Source: Kistimonas asteriae (GTDB lineage Bacteria > Pseudomonadota > Gammaproteobacteria > Pseudomonadales > Endozoicomonadaceae). Taken from it: a DNA stretch of 64,000 nucleotides. The stretch spans positions 372,001-436,000 of the forward strand of contig NZ_JAEVHF010000002.1 of assembly GCF_018263925.1 (NCBI RefSeq), in the 5' to 3' direction. The notes beneath the pieces are model-generated. The model was given only the letters and a program-made list of their open reading frames with translations, was not told the origin of the DNA and did no database searches. How positions within the stretch are numbered: position 1 is the first letter of the stretch; every line of letters begins with the position of its first letter. The position numbers and the translations under genes were made by a program. Of the stretch, positions 1-8,949 are shown in pieces.

Positions 1-587
1 GGTATCAGGTTGGCACTGAAACCCGCAGACACGCCGGCAAAGGCCGCCGCCATCCCGATAATGGGGTTTTTGCCGAGCCCGGCATAGAGTAATCCGGCCA
101 AAGGAATAAGCACCAGGTAGCCTGCATCGGTGGCAATGCTGCTCATGATGCCAAAGAAAACCAGCAGCAGCGGCAGCCACTTTTCACTGATATGCAGGCC
201 GGATTTTTTAATCAGAGCGGTTAATAATCCCGATTTTTCGGCGATGCCGACGCCCATCATAACGATCAGGATAACGCCGAGAATGCCATGGCCGAAGGTC
301 AGCCAGTTCTGCAGAAGCGCGTGATCAAAAATCCAGCGAATGTTATCTAATTCCAGCATGTTCCGAATGCTGTGGATGGTGTCACTTCCGGTGATGCTGG
401 GGGTACTGAACTGTCGTCCGGCCAGTGAAACAGACGCCAGCAGGCAGAGCACATACAAACCCAGGAAAATAATGACAGGGTCGGGAATCTTCTTGCCAAT
501 ACGCTCCAGCAGGGAAAGAGAGGACGCGCGGATCATCGGCTGATGGTGGGGGGAACCCCTTCCAGAATCGGACGGTGTGGTTGGCAT
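1..587 (-). CDS. AbgT-family transporter, partial (C-terminus off the left edge)
   Basis: The minus strand is open from an ATG at 585-587 to the window edge, about 195 codons. The product starts with a hydrophilic tail of about 25 residues, then SLLERIGKKIPDPVIIFLGLY, which matches the start of AbgT proteins (xxxERIGNKVPHPxxLF). Further hydrophobic segments follow, with LTFGHGILGVILIVMMGVGIAEKSGL and a segment containing SSIATDAGYLVLIPLAG, both typical of the family. AbgT proteins are inner-membrane transporters of p-aminobenzoyl-glutamate or sulfonamide-like compounds. The frame stays open upstream of the chosen ATG but holds no better start. An internal Met (MIRASS) 18 codons in is an alternative. 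The substrate cannot be told from sequence. Confidence 0.85.
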   Translation of the reverse strand, partial: MPTTPSDSGRGSPHHQPMIRASSLSLLERIGKKIPDPVIIFLGLYVLCLLASVSLAGRQFSTPSITGSDTIHSIRNMLELDNIRWIFDHALLQNWLTFGHGILGVILIVMMGVGIAEKSGLLTALIKKSGLHISEKWLPLLLVFFGIMSSIATDAGYLVLIPLAGLLYAGLGKNPIIGMAAAFAGVSAGFSANLI

Positions 588-794
588 AGGGCACGTCTCT
601 AAGCACTGCCAGGCGAGAGCCGGTAAGCTTCGCCATGGTGTGACTAGCCAGTTTGCTTCGGTGCCTGCAGCCTAGATGATGATCCGTAAAGCCCGCAAGT
701 TTATGCGGTTTCTTCTTGGTGGGTGTAGGGTGTGATTGTGAAAGTGCACTGGCCGCTGATGGATGGTCAGCGGCCTGGATGCGGTGAATCGGTG

Positions 795-1202
795 CTACTC
801 GGTCAGGTTTTGCTGACGCAGTTTTTCCAGATCCCTGCGTTGCTTTTTGTCCGGTCGCTTTTCAGGGAAGGGTGTGCTGCCCCGCAGCGCTTTGCGCTGT
901 GCGGCGCCTTCTTCCCGCAGACGAATGCTTTCCGGTGTTTCTTCGTACAGTTGCTGCGCCTCTGTCGCTGTACGACGGACATCCGACAACGCACGAATGA
1001 TCACCGTTTTTGCATCCCAGCCCTGGCGAAGCTTGATTTCATCGCCCAGCCGGGGTTCCCGCCCCGGTTTGGCGCGGCAGCCATTAACGTGCACTTTTCC
1101 GCCTTCGATGGCCTGCTTGGCAAGGCTGCGGGTTTTATAGAAACGGGCAGCCCACAGCCATTTATCAAGCCGCATTTTTGCTGTTGAATCGTTGTTTTTC
1201 AT
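795..1202 (-). CDS. hslR: Hsp15, ribosome-associated heat shock protein
   Basis: A 135-residue basic protein. It opens with an S4 RNA-binding domain (about residues 9-65: MRLDKWLWAARFYKTRSLA, then GGKVHVNG and KPGREPRLGDEIKL) and has a Lys/Arg/Glu-rich C-terminal tail ending in KKQRRDLEKLRQQN. Hsp15 binds free 50S subunits that carry a stalled nascent chain and helps recycle them. Length and domain layout match E. coli HslR (133 residues). It lies 18 bp after yrfG on the same strand; the yrfG-hslR pairing is common in gammaproteobacteria. Confidence 0.95.
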   Translation of the reverse strand: MKNNDSTAKMRLDKWLWAARFYKTRSLAKQAIEGGKVHVNGCRAKPGREPRLGDEIKLRQGWDAKTVIIRALSDVRRTATEAQQLYEETPESIRLREEGAAQRKALRGSTPFPEKRPDKKQRRDLEKLRQQNLTE

Positions 1203-1220
1203 AAGTCCTGCTGGTTGGAA

Positions 1221-1877
1221 TCAGAGAACGGGTAATAGTTCCGTAAACTGGTCGATAGCGGGAAATTCCTCGGTATCTTTTGCCGTTTTTTTGCTGTCTG
1301 GGTGTTTTATGGCCAGCAGCTCACGGATGCCATACTCACGGGCAGACCGGAGTATAGGAATACTGTCGTCGACGAACAGGGTGCGTTCCCGGTTAAAGGG
1401 TTCATTGGCCTGTAACGCCTCCCAAAAGCGTTGATCTTCCTTGGGGTAACCGAAAGTGTGGGACGTAATCAGGCGGTCAAAATAGTGCGCCAGTGAGATG
1501 CGTTCCATTTTCAGGGACAGACTGTCCTGGTGGGCGTTAGTGATCAGGACAATATGCTTACCGGCGGCTTTCAGAGCGCTGAGCAATTCGTCCACATGGG
1601 GGCGCAGGCTGATGAGATGCGCCAGCTCCTGTTTCAATACCGCGGTTTCCAGGCCCAGGGTTTTATCCCAGAAATCCAGGCAGTACCAGTTCAGGGTGCC
1701 CATGGTTTGCTGCATCCAGACATCCACTTCGGCACAGGATTTTTCCATGGAGATGCCGTGCTTTTCGGCATATTTCGCTGGAATGTACTGCAGCCAGAAG
1801 TAGTTGTCGAAGTGTAGATCAAGCAGGGTACCGTCCATGTCAAACAGGACGGTGTCGATGGTTTTCCAGTCAATCAT
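1221..1877 (-). CDS. yrfG: GMP/IMP nucleotidase YrfG (HAD hydrolase)
   Basis: A 218-residue HAD-superfamily hydrolase. Motif I is VLFDMDGTLLDL (nucleophile Asp near residue 12). Motif II is the LITNA segment. The Lys/Asp motifs appear as GYPKEDQRFW and LFVDDSIPIL. YrfG removes phosphate from GMP/IMP. The frame stays open upstream, but the start was set at the ATG of MIDWKTID because it aligns with the family N-terminus and keeps a 64-bp divergent promoter region with nudE. hslR follows on the same strand. Confidence 0.92.
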   Translation of the reverse strand: MIDWKTIDTVLFDMDGTLLDLHFDNYFWLQYIPAKYAEKHGISMEKSCAEVDVWMQQTMGTLNWYCLDFWDKTLGLETAVLKQELAHLISLRPHVDELLSALKAAGKHIVLITNAHQDSLSLKMERISLAHYFDRLITSHTFGYPKEDQRFWEALQANEPFNRERTLFVDDSIPILRSAREYGIRELLAIKHPDSKKTAKDTEEFPAIDQFTELLPVL

Positions 1878-1908
1878 GATATTTGCACATTGTTGTATAG
1901 CTACGTCG

Positions 1909-1914
1909 TATAAT
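1909..1914 (+). promoter_or_regulatory. candidate -10 element for nudE-cysQ
   Basis: A perfect TATAAT sits 28 bp before the nudE start in the short divergent spacer. No convincing -35 hexamer lies at 16-18 bp; the nearest TTGCAC is about 20 bp away. Position rather than a full promoter match supports this. Confidence 0.4.
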
Positions 1915-1941
1915 GGAGTTTCATGCGCCCGGGTGGAACCG

Positions 1942-2499
1942 ATGATGAAGAAAAAACCGGAAATTCTCGAGACCCAGGAAGTCGCCCGCTCGGCACTGTT
2001 TCGGGTGGAAAGGATGAAACTCCGCTTCAGCAATGGGGTCGAACGGACTTACGAGCGGCTGGGGGGATACAGCTCCGGGCATCAGGCGGTGATGGTTGTC
2101 CCCCTGTTGGATGACAACCACTTCGTGATGATTGAAGAGTATGCGGCGGGGACAGAGGATTATCAATTGTCTCTCCCCAAGGGATTGGTCGAGCCTGATG
2201 AAGATCTGCTAGCCGGTGCTGAGCGAGAGCTGAAGGAAGAGGCCGGTTATGGCGCTCACAGCCTGAAATATCTGACTGATTTCACGTTGTCGCCTAATTA
2301 CATGACGCACAGTATGCGGGTGGTGCTGGCGCGGGATCTTTATGAGGAAAAACTCGAAGGGGATGAACCGGAACCCCTGGGCGTCCAGGTTTTTTCGTTT
2401 GATGATCTGCCGGCATTGATCGCCCGGGAAGACTTCAGTGAAGCCCGTGTGCTGGCAGCACTCTACATGGTTCGGGACATCGTGAGAGGTGAAGCATGA
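1942..2499 (+). CDS. nudE: ADP compounds hydrolase NudE
   Basis: A 185-residue Nudix hydrolase. The Nudix box is GLVEPDEDLLAGAERELKEEAGY (pattern G-x5-E-x7-REL-x-EEAG), around residues 80-102. The N-terminus (KKKPEILETQEVARSALFRVE) matches NudE, which hydrolyses ADP-ribose, NADH and AppnA. Tandem ATGs occur at 1942 and 1945 after a GGTGGA. Its stop overlaps the cysQ start (ATGA, 2496-2499), so the two are translationally coupled. Confidence 0.93.
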   Translation: MMKKKPEILETQEVARSALFRVERMKLRFSNGVERTYERLGGYSSGHQAVMVVPLLDDNHFVMIEEYAAGTEDYQLSLPKGLVEPDEDLLAGAERELKEEAGYGAHSLKYLTDFTLSPNYMTHSMRVVLARDLYEEKLEGDEPEPLGVQVFSFDDLPALIAREDFSEARVLAALYMVRDIVRGEA

Positions 2500-3314
2500 T
2501 CACAGAGTTGTCACTGACACAGTCATTACGTGAGATCTGCCAGCAGGCTGGCAAGGCGATTCTTGCCGTCTATCAGCGTGACGATGTTGGCCTTCAGACC
2601 AAGGCCGATGATTCACCGGTCACTGAGGCTGACCTGGCGGCGGATCGTTGCATTCGGGCCGGCTTGCAGGCGTTGACGCCCGAGATCCCGGTATTGTCCG
2701 AAGAGGGTGACATAGTGCCATGGTCAGAGCGCTCTACCTGGCAGCGCTATTGGCTGGTGGATCCTCTGGATGGTACCCGGGAGTTTGTTGACCGCACGGA
2801 TGAATTTACCGTCAATATTGCCCTGATTGAAAAGGGTGTTTCGATACTGGGTGTGATTTATGGGCCGGTCAATGGTGTTTGCTACATGGGTGGACGCGAT
2901 ACTGGCGGTGCCTGGCGGCAGTGCGATCAAGATGAGTTGGTGAAACTTTCAACACGTCCCTGTGCGCCTGAAGGCATTATGAACGTAGCAGTTAGTCGCA
3001 GGCATGGTGAGAACACGATTCCGACCCTGATGCAGCGCTTTGAACATCGGTTTGGTGAGGTCCATATCACAACGGCCGGTAGTTCGCTCAAGGCGTGCCT
3101 GGTGGCGGAAGGGCTTGTGGATATCTATCCACGACGAGGGCCGACCAGTGAATGGGATACCGCTGCGGCCCAGGCTATTGTCGAAGCTGCTGGGGGGCGT
3201 GTGCTGGATCCGGATCTGAAGCCCCTACGCTACAACAGTAAGGAAAGCCTGCTGAATCCTGACTTCACCGTTGTGGGAGACCCATCCGTTGACTGGGAGA
3301 ACCTGTTGCTTTGA
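2496..3314 (+). CDS. cysQ: 3'(2'),5'-bisphosphate nucleotidase CysQ
   Basis: A 272-residue inositol-monophosphatase-fold enzyme that converts PAP to AMP and so relieves PAP inhibition in sulfate assimilation. Metal-binding motifs are visible: DSPVTEADLAAD, the EE of VLSEEG, WLVDPLDGTREFVDR (DPLDGT) and the C-terminal SEWDTAAAQAIVEAAGG. Length equals that of usual CysQ. It overlaps nudE by 4 bp, the common nudE-cysQ arrangement of this class. Confidence 0.95.
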   Translation: MITELSLTQSLREICQQAGKAILAVYQRDDVGLQTKADDSPVTEADLAADRCIRAGLQALTPEIPVLSEEGDIVPWSERSTWQRYWLVDPLDGTREFVDRTDEFTVNIALIEKGVSILGVIYGPVNGVCYMGGRDTGGAWRQCDQDELVKLSTRPCAPEGIMNVAVSRRHGENTIPTLMQRFEHRFGEVHITTAGSSLKACLVAEGLVDIYPRRGPTSEWDTAAAQAIVEAAGGRVLDPDLKPLRYNSKESLLNPDFTVVGDPSVDWENLLL

Positions 3315-3386
3315 CCTCAGGCTCGAAAAGCCGTCAGAACGCAGGTATGGTAGAAATTCCAGTCAGCGTTCACGGAGAGAAGCGTC

Positions 3387-3725
3387 ATGCTGCGAGGCAG
3401 GGAAGGTCGACTGACATCATGGTGTAGTTTGTTGGTCATAGTGTGGCTGTGGAGCGCTCAGGCTATTGCCAATGATGATGGCATGGATGATCTGAAGAAC
3501 CTGGCGCAGGAGCAGGCATGCAGTGATGTCATGTCAGCGATCAGTGACCGCGATACGATTGCTCGAGTGATTGTTATCGCGGGTTTAATGACGGACAACC
3601 AGGCGATTGGCGAACTGCTCGGTCAAGGCGAGGATGAACTGGCGCTTTTCGTGGAAGATGTCTTCCATTTCTGCAAGGTAATTCCGGCCTACAGCTTCAA
3701 GCAGATTACTGACCGGGTGCTGTGA
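3387..3725 (+). CDS. small secreted protein of unknown function
   Basis: 112 residues with a clear signal peptide: basic MLRGREGRLTSW, hydrophobic core CSLLVIVWLWSA, likely cleavage after AQAIA. The mature part is acidic with two cysteines (near residues 45 and 98) that could form a disulfide in the periplasm. GGAGAGAAG about 10 bp upstream is a good ribosome-binding site. No family was recognised. It stands alone after cysQ, separated by 72 bp. Confidence 0.6.
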   Translation: MLRGREGRLTSWCSLLVIVWLWSAQAIANDDGMDDLKNLAQEQACSDVMSAISDRDTIARVIVIAGLMTDNQAIGELLGQGEDELALFVEDVFHFCKVIPAYSFKQITDRVL

Positions 3726-3736
3726 CAGCCATTTCA

Positions 3737-3919
3737 TCAGGCTGTCAGCTGTCGCTTGGGCACTTGCTGAATCCGCTCCGGAAACGGATAGCCTTTGCCA
3801 GGTGTCGGGTGACGATTTTTTGGCAACGGCATCGGTTGTTTGTTTTTTGAAGCGGTTTTCACAGAAACGGAAGAACGTTTTTGCGCACGTTTCTGCATCG
3901 GATGTTTACTGCTGTCCAT
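3737..3919 (-). CDS. small basic protein, hypothetical
   Basis: 60 residues, very rich in Lys, Arg, Pro and Gln. The start is supported by GAAGGA placed about 9 bp upstream. There is no hydrophobic segment and no recognised family. Its 3' end overlaps an 8-bp inverted repeat (TGACAGCC / GGCTGTCA) that lies between it and the convergent secreted-protein gene. It could be non-coding; the ribosome-binding site and charge bias favour a real small protein. Confidence 0.4.
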   Translation of the reverse strand: MDSSKHPMQKRAQKRSSVSVKTASKNKQPMPLPKNRHPTPGKGYPFPERIQQVPKRQLTA

Positions 3920-4073
3920 AAAATAATTCCTTCAATAAAAAAACAGGCAGTCTTGTAGACAAACCTTTTCCCACTGGGTTCCGTAGTACGACAGTAAAAG
4001 TATTGTTCAATATCGCGACGTATGAATGTTTTTCGGTCACAGCTCTGAAGTATTGAGTACCGTTTTGTGATGT

Positions 4074-4421
4074 TCAGAATGACCAGTGAATCGTATCAAC
4101 GTCAATTTCAAGGATTTCATTTTCATCGTGCTGAATCACACCCTGTAATCGGATCGGGGTATGAGGTAACAGTCCGCCGGGAGGGAGTTTGTGATGGGGA
4201 ATATCCACTTCCAGTGTGCCGGTGCCATCATGGATCAGATAGTTACCGGGGCTGATTCGCTTGATGACGACGCCGGAGATGGTGGCATCGCCTTTTTCGG
4301 CGGTTTGGGAAAGAATTTCATGTAGCTGTATCAAGGGCTTTTCGACGGATTCTTCAGCCGCCAATGCGCCTGCAAGTAATAATAATGGGAGCGAACGTGT
4401 TATCGACCATCCATGTATCAT
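4074..4421 (-). CDS. periplasmic OB-fold protein, YgiW/YdeI-like
   Basis: About 115 residues from the ATG of MIHGWSITRS. It has a signal peptide (SLPLLLLAGALA, cleavage near AEE), then a small beta-barrel sequence with SGVVIKRISPGNYLIHDGTGTLEVDI and RLQGVI. This matches the bacterial OB-fold (BOF) family, whose members are periplasmic stress-tolerance proteins that may bind small cationic ligands. A TTG seven codons further upstream is in frame but less likely. It stands alone, divergent from the SET-domain gene. Confidence 0.75.
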   Translation of the reverse strand: MIHGWSITRSLPLLLLAGALAAEESVEKPLIQLHEILSQTAEKGDATISGVVIKRISPGNYLIHDGTGTLEVDIPHHKLPPGGLLPHTPIRLQGVIQHDENEILEIDVDTIHWSF

Positions 4422-4602
4422 GCGACCGGAATCCCATTCCAAGGGTTATGATATTCAGACATTCTTTTAAAAAAGAATAGATAACCCTGTGTGTTATTCC
4501 GGCTTATCTAACCACAAAGATTTGACTCTTCCTTCATGGCGAGCTATCAATTTTTCTTTAACAGTAGTTATTAATTGGCAGATTTACTCAGTAGGTAAAA
4601 CC

Positions 4603-5304
4603 ATGGACCGGTATAACAAAGACATCGCCTGTATGGATAAACCAGATCAAAACGATGCCCCCAGTCTCCGTCAGAAGCTTGAGCAGTTGACGGCTGAAAA
4701 CCAGCAATTGCAGTCCCGCCTTAAACGGTATGAGTTTGACTTGACCGAAGCTGCCAGTCGCATTGAGGGCGCTGGTAAAGGCTTGTTTACCCGGGATTTC
4801 ATACCCTCCGGCAGTGTGGTGGGTGAATACGCCGGCAGGCGAGCCTTCCGTATCGAGATCCCGGCGACGGGGCGCTACGTCATGTGGCACAAGGATGAGA
4901 GCGGCTACCCTATCTTCCTGGATAGTGACACTTACATTCTCTGGCTCGTTGATGAGTATGAATTTGACGATGAGGAAGAAGAGGAGATTGAGCCCGACTG
5001 GGAGAATTACACGCCGGTCATCGAGCAGGGGATTGATGCCTCCGATGGTGAGCGCTCCCGGTTACGTCTGGCCAACAGCAGCGACGAACCCAACCTCAGC
5101 ATGCTGGTGACCCATGATCGGCGAGTATTTGCCGTGGCGATGGAAGATATTCTGCCGGGCGAAGAACTGTACTGGGATTACCATCCGGAACGCGATAAGG
5201 ACTTTGAGGTCGATCCCGACCATATCGAAATGGACCTGGATCGCTATATCACGGTCGGTCGTAACGGCTGGATCAAGTTGCGGAGCGAAGCCTTCGAGGA
5301 CTAA
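4603..5304 (+). CDS. SET-domain protein (putative lysine methyltransferase)
   Basis: 233 residues from MDRYNKDIA. A short coiled coil (LRQKLEQLTAENQQLQSRL, about residues 22-40) precedes a SET domain. SET landmarks are GKGLFTRDFIPSGSVVGEYAG (N-SET strands), RLANSSDEPNLSM in place of RFINHSCxPN, and ILPGEELYWDYHPE for the GEEL-x2-DY catalytic motif. An acidic insert (DDEEEEEIEPDW) interrupts the domain. SET enzymes transfer methyl from S-adenosylmethionine to protein lysines. The Cys of the NHS-C motif is replaced by Asp, so activity is uncertain. It lies 112 bp before the CobS-like gene on the same strand. In-frame upstream codons are less likely starts. Confidence 0.82.
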   Translation: MDRYNKDIACMDKPDQNDAPSLRQKLEQLTAENQQLQSRLKRYEFDLTEAASRIEGAGKGLFTRDFIPSGSVVGEYAGRRAFRIEIPATGRYVMWHKDESGYPIFLDSDTYILWLVDEYEFDDEEEEEIEPDWENYTPVIEQGIDASDGERSRLRLANSSDEPNLSMLVTHDRRVFAVAMEDILPGEELYWDYHPERDKDFEVDPDHIEMDLDRYITVGRNGWIKLRSEAFED

Positions 5305-5416
5305 TGCTCGTGACAATGGCTGTATGATAACTGTTTTTATCAGGGTGCCCGTTTCACTGATCTCCACAGGGTTGACTAAGATTCATTATTGAAGACCTTT
5401 TATTGGAGCACGGTGA

Positions 5417-7141
5417 ATGGCCAGGGATCGGTCGATTGGCACCACGTTACCCACACTGACACAGTTAGCGGAGTCTCAGGCAGACCGCGCGTTACTGTGC
5501 AAATGGTGGCATGTCGCCTTCAAACCCTGTTATGTGAGTCATAACTGGAATTCGGCCGGTCATGACAATAGCCTGATCAAAAGTGGCGCCGTGAAAATTG
5601 CCAAATTCAACGCCACCAGTTTTCGTGACAAGCTTTCCGATACCTCTCTTCTGTACATGATTTTTCTGGTTCTGGGTGGGTATAAGCCGGAAGACGTCTT
5701 CAGCCAGTTCATGGAAGCCATCAATAATACTGAGGAGGCGCTTTTTCCATCCGTCGAACACTTTGGGCGTCATAACACCTGGACGCCGGATCTCATTGAG
5801 ACCATGTACGAAACGCTGGAAAAAAATGCCGGTGACGGAGCCAGGGAGGCAGACACCATGCACGAAGACTCTTCTGACCTGCATATCGACATTGACCCCG
5901 CCCTGGCCAAGCTGGCGGATGAAAGCAGTGTGATCAAGGCGATTGATTCGCTGCTGCAGAGTGCGGAATCGCCCTACAGCATGGATGAGATAATCCAGGC
6001 CGTCAGTGCCACCGAGGCCTGGAAGACACAAGCGAAAACCCTGGATAAAAAAGTGGACGAGCTGAACCATGAAAATGGTCGGCTCAAGCGCGAGCTGCGA
6101 GGCGCTGCTGCGCCCATGCAGGGCTCCTTCGTTGCCAGTGAGGTAGGCAGGGATTTAAGTATTCCTGCCGGTGAAGTGGTGTTCAAGAAAGCCACAGAGA
6201 TATTTTGCCGGGATGACGCCGCGAAGCACCTTGGCAAAGTGCTGGATTTCGCTTTACCCGTATTTGAATGGGAAGACGTTCATCCCTGGGTACCGGAGCT
6301 GGATGACAGTTACCATTTTGATTCCCAGACCCTGTTACCCGTGCTGGCAACTCTGGCAGCCGGAAAAAATGCCTGGCTTCATGGTCATACCGGTACTGGG
6401 AAGACAACCCTGATCCAGCAGGTAGCAGCACGGCTGCACTGGCCAGTACGTCGGATTAACTTTGACGGGGATATTTCCCGTTTTGATCTGGTGGGTCAGA
6501 CCCGGCTTGAGAATGATAACGGCACCACCATTTCCACGTATGTCGACGGCATACTCCCCCAGGCCATGCAGTCGCCTACCATCCTGCTGCTGGATGAGCT
6601 GGACGCTGGCCGTCCGGATGTTCTCTATGCCCTGCAGAATGCGCTGGATCAGGGCGAGTTTGTAATTACCGATGATGGCGCCCGTCGCATCAAGGCCAAC
6701 CCATTCTTCCGTGCAGTGGCGGCCTGTAATACGCAGGGACAGGGCGACGAAAGTGGTCTGTACCCGGGAACGCGGGTCTTGTCTCGGGCACTGCTGAACC
6801 GTTTCCACAAGTTCATCCCGATTGATTACATGTGTGTTGAGGATGAACAGGGCGTACTGGAAGCCAATGTCTCTGACCTGCCGGAAATGGTGTCAGATTT
6901 GCTGATGACTTACGTGAATGAACATCGCACGGCCTTTACTAGCGTTGAGATCACCGAGCCGATTTCATTGAGAAATATCGTCGGCGCTGCAGAGGATTAT
7001 GTCTTTTATGAAGACCTCTGTGGCCATGAGGCGGCGGTACGGATGGCGGTTGATACCAATATTATTTTCAGGGCCAACGAAGAAGATCAGATTGTCCTGC
7101 GCGGACTGGCCCAGCGGGTCTTTCCCGGCTGCGGCTTCTGA
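5417..7141 (+). CDS. CobS-like AAA+ ATPase with long N-terminal extension
   Basis: 574 residues. The C-terminal half is a CobS/MoxR-type AAA+ domain: Walker A GHTGTGKTT near residues 321-329, Walker B TILLLDELDAG near 388, sensor region VAACNTQGQGDESGLYPGTRVLSRALLNRFHKF. The first 280 or so residues are not part of usual CobS (about 330 residues in total) and include a coiled coil near residues 200-225. CobS with CobT forms the ATPase chaperone that drives cobalt insertion by CobN in aerobic B12 synthesis; CobN is absent here, so the substrate is unknown. GGAG 8 bp before the ATG supports the start. The VWA partner follows after 17 bp. Confidence 0.88.
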   Translation: MARDRSIGTTLPTLTQLAESQADRALLCKWWHVAFKPCYVSHNWNSAGHDNSLIKSGAVKIAKFNATSFRDKLSDTSLLYMIFLVLGGYKPEDVFSQFMEAINNTEEALFPSVEHFGRHNTWTPDLIETMYETLEKNAGDGAREADTMHEDSSDLHIDIDPALAKLADESSVIKAIDSLLQSAESPYSMDEIIQAVSATEAWKTQAKTLDKKVDELNHENGRLKRELRGAAAPMQGSFVASEVGRDLSIPAGEVVFKKATEIFCRDDAAKHLGKVLDFALPVFEWEDVHPWVPELDDSYHFDSQTLLPVLATLAAGKNAWLHGHTGTGKTTLIQQVAARLHWPVRRINFDGDISRFDLVGQTRLENDNGTTISTYVDGILPQAMQSPTILLLDELDAGRPDVLYALQNALDQGEFVITDDGARRIKANPFFRAVAACNTQGQGDESGLYPGTRVLSRALLNRFHKFIPIDYMCVEDEQGVLEANVSDLPEMVSDLLMTYVNEHRTAFTSVEITEPISLRNIVGAAEDYVFYEDLCGHEAAVRMAVDTNIIFRANEEDQIVLRGLAQRVFPGCGF

Positions 7142-7158
7142 GTGGGCTGGGGTAATCC

Positions 7159-8949
7159 GTGAAACGCGCCGGCTCGATCACTGCCCAGGCCTTTGTCCAT
7201 GAATGCCGGGGTACCTCAAGAACGTTCGGACGTAAAAAAATCGCTATCGTCTTTCGCGGCAATATGGTCGGCGTTGATGGCGACAAGATCATTTATCCCT
7301 CCCTCGATATGGCAGCGGAACTGGATGAATTCCAGTGGGCCGTCAGCCGTGGCTATATCGACCATGCTACGGGACGCCTCCGTCACTCGGATCTGGATCA
7401 GCTGCGCCGCTATAACCAGCAGGCCAACAAGGCAAAATGCCCACTGAAGCGTGACATCGCTGCGAGTATTGAAGACCCGCGTATTGAGCGTCTGGTCATG
7501 CAGGACTACAAGGGCGCCGGTGGCAATCTTTCCGCCGTGACCAGTGCAGTGTGTCGAACCCTGAAAGAACAGGTGGAGGGAAGTGATCAGCAGGGACCCT
7601 GGTATCAATGGCTGCCAGCCACAATGACGGCCATGGGACGCAAGTTGAATGGTATTGAGGATAACCGTGAAATTGACCAGTTTCTGGCTGTCGTAAAACA
7701 ACAGATGACGGATGATCATTACCAGATGTGCGAAGCCTGGGCCGCACGTATTGGCGGACTGGAATCAACTGAGGCGGCATTGACGCTGGCGGATGAAATC
7801 TTTGATGCCATCGTTCATTTCGAAGAATACGGGGAAGATGATCCGCCAGAAAGCCCTGAAAATAATCCCGCTCTGGATCGCCGGGCCAGTGAGGTGGGAA
7901 AAAAGCAAGGCCATAGCTGTGATGTATCTGTTGCCCTGAAAGCGGTGATCGGTGAGCACCTGAAAGGGGAAAAAACGATTTACCGCGCCTGGTCGACAGA
8001 GTTCGATACCTGGAGTAATCGCCGCAGTGGAGACAATATCGGCGAAATACTGCGTCAGCCCAAGTTGCGGGATCAGTATCAACAGGTGCTGAGTGAAACG
8101 GCAGGCCAGATCAACGCATTGCGGCGAAAACTGGAACGCTCACTGGCAGCGAAACGGGATATCCGCTGGGCGGGTGGTGCCCTGAAGGGCCGGCTTGATA
8201 ATCGCCGTTTAGTGAATGCATATAACGGTGAAGAGGATGTGTTCACGGTTCGTCGTGAAGACACGGATATTGCCACAGCGGTCAGTGTGCTGGTGGATCT
8301 GAGCACCTCCATGGTCAAGGAAAACAAGGGACACCTGGCCATGCTGGCGACGATTGCCCTGGCGGAAGCGCTGGAGAAAACCGACGTCAGTTATGAAATT
8401 CTGGGTTTCTGTACGAACCGGGATGATGAATGCAGCCACGAGATGAAAGTGGCAGTCCGGCAATACCAGCGAGAACATCCTGATGAATTCAGCTTCAGCG
8501 GCAAGCTGAATTACTCCCGCTATGAACCCATCAATATGGTGGAATTCAAGGGTTATCACGATAACCTGAATAAGTGTCGCGCCAGTATGGCGGCCATCGA
8601 CCAGCTCCCCTACAAGTGCTATGTCGGTAATTGTGATGGCGAAAGCCTGCTGTTGGCCTATGACCGACTGCGGGTCAGGCAGGAGCCCCGCAAGGTATTG
8701 ATGGTGCTTAGTGACGGTGCACCGCATATCCGTGCCTGCAAGGTGGAAGCGCCTCCCCATCTGGGGGAACACCTCAAGCAGGTTGTCAGCGAAATAGAAG
8801 CGGATGGTGTTGAAACCCTGGGAATCGGCATCGTGGATGACAGTGTCCGGGAATATTATCCCAACCATGTTGTAGTGAATGATGTGGATTCCCTGGTTTC
8901 AACAGCGCTGGATCAGGTTGCCCGGATTCTGTTGGGTAAGACGCTGTAA
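7159..8949 (+). CDS. CobT-like VWA-domain protein
   Basis: 596 residues from a GTG preceded by GGGCTGGGG. The C-terminal third is a von Willebrand A domain with an intact MIDAS: VLVDLSTSM (D-x-S-x-S, near residue 381) and MVLSDGAPH. NCDGESLLLAYDRL matches the CobT pattern DGEALLWAxxRL. The long N-terminal part resembles no other family I know. CobT-type proteins work with a CobS-type AAA+ ring, and the neighbouring gene supplies one. The very close spacing implies one operon. It is the last gene before the island junction. Confidence 0.88.
   Translation: MKRAGSITAQAFVHECRGTSRTFGRKKIAIVFRGNMVGVDGDKIIYPSLDMAAELDEFQWAVSRGYIDHATGRLRHSDLDQLRRYNQQANKAKCPLKRDIAASIEDPRIERLVMQDYKGAGGNLSAVTSAVCRTLKEQVEGSDQQGPWYQWLPATMTAMGRKLNGIEDNREIDQFLAVVKQQMTDDHYQMCEAWAARIGGLESTEAALTLADEIFDAIVHFEEYGEDDPPESPENNPALDRRASEVGKKQGHSCDVSVALKAVIGEHLKGEKTIYRAWSTEFDTWSNRRSGDNIGEILRQPKLRDQYQQVLSETAGQINALRRKLERSLAAKRDIRWAGGALKGRLDNRRLVNAYNGEEDVFTVRREDTDIATAVSVLVDLSTSMVKENKGHLAMLATIALAEALEKTDVSYEILGFCTNRDDECSHEMKVAVRQYQREHPDEFSFSGKLNYSRYEPINMVEFKGYHDNLNKCRASMAAIDQLPYKCYVGNCDGESLLLAYDRLRVRQEPRKVLMVLSDGAPHIRACKVEAPPHLGEHLKQVVSEIEADGVETLGIGIVDDSVREYYPNHVVVNDVDSLVSTALDQVARILLGKTL

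Noticed and set aside
382..636. 84-codon minus-strand frame over the AbgT gene start
   Set aside because: The AbgT frame in another phase has family motifs and membrane helices; this one has neither.
1221..2033. Longer yrfG from an upstream start at 2033
   Set aside because: The extra N-terminus would overlap nudE and has no HAD-family match; the MIDWK start fits.
5417..8949. Authentic cobaltochelatase subunits for B12 synthesis
   Set aside because: No CobN or other cob gene in the window and the N-terminal extensions are atypical; kept as CobS/CobT-like only.
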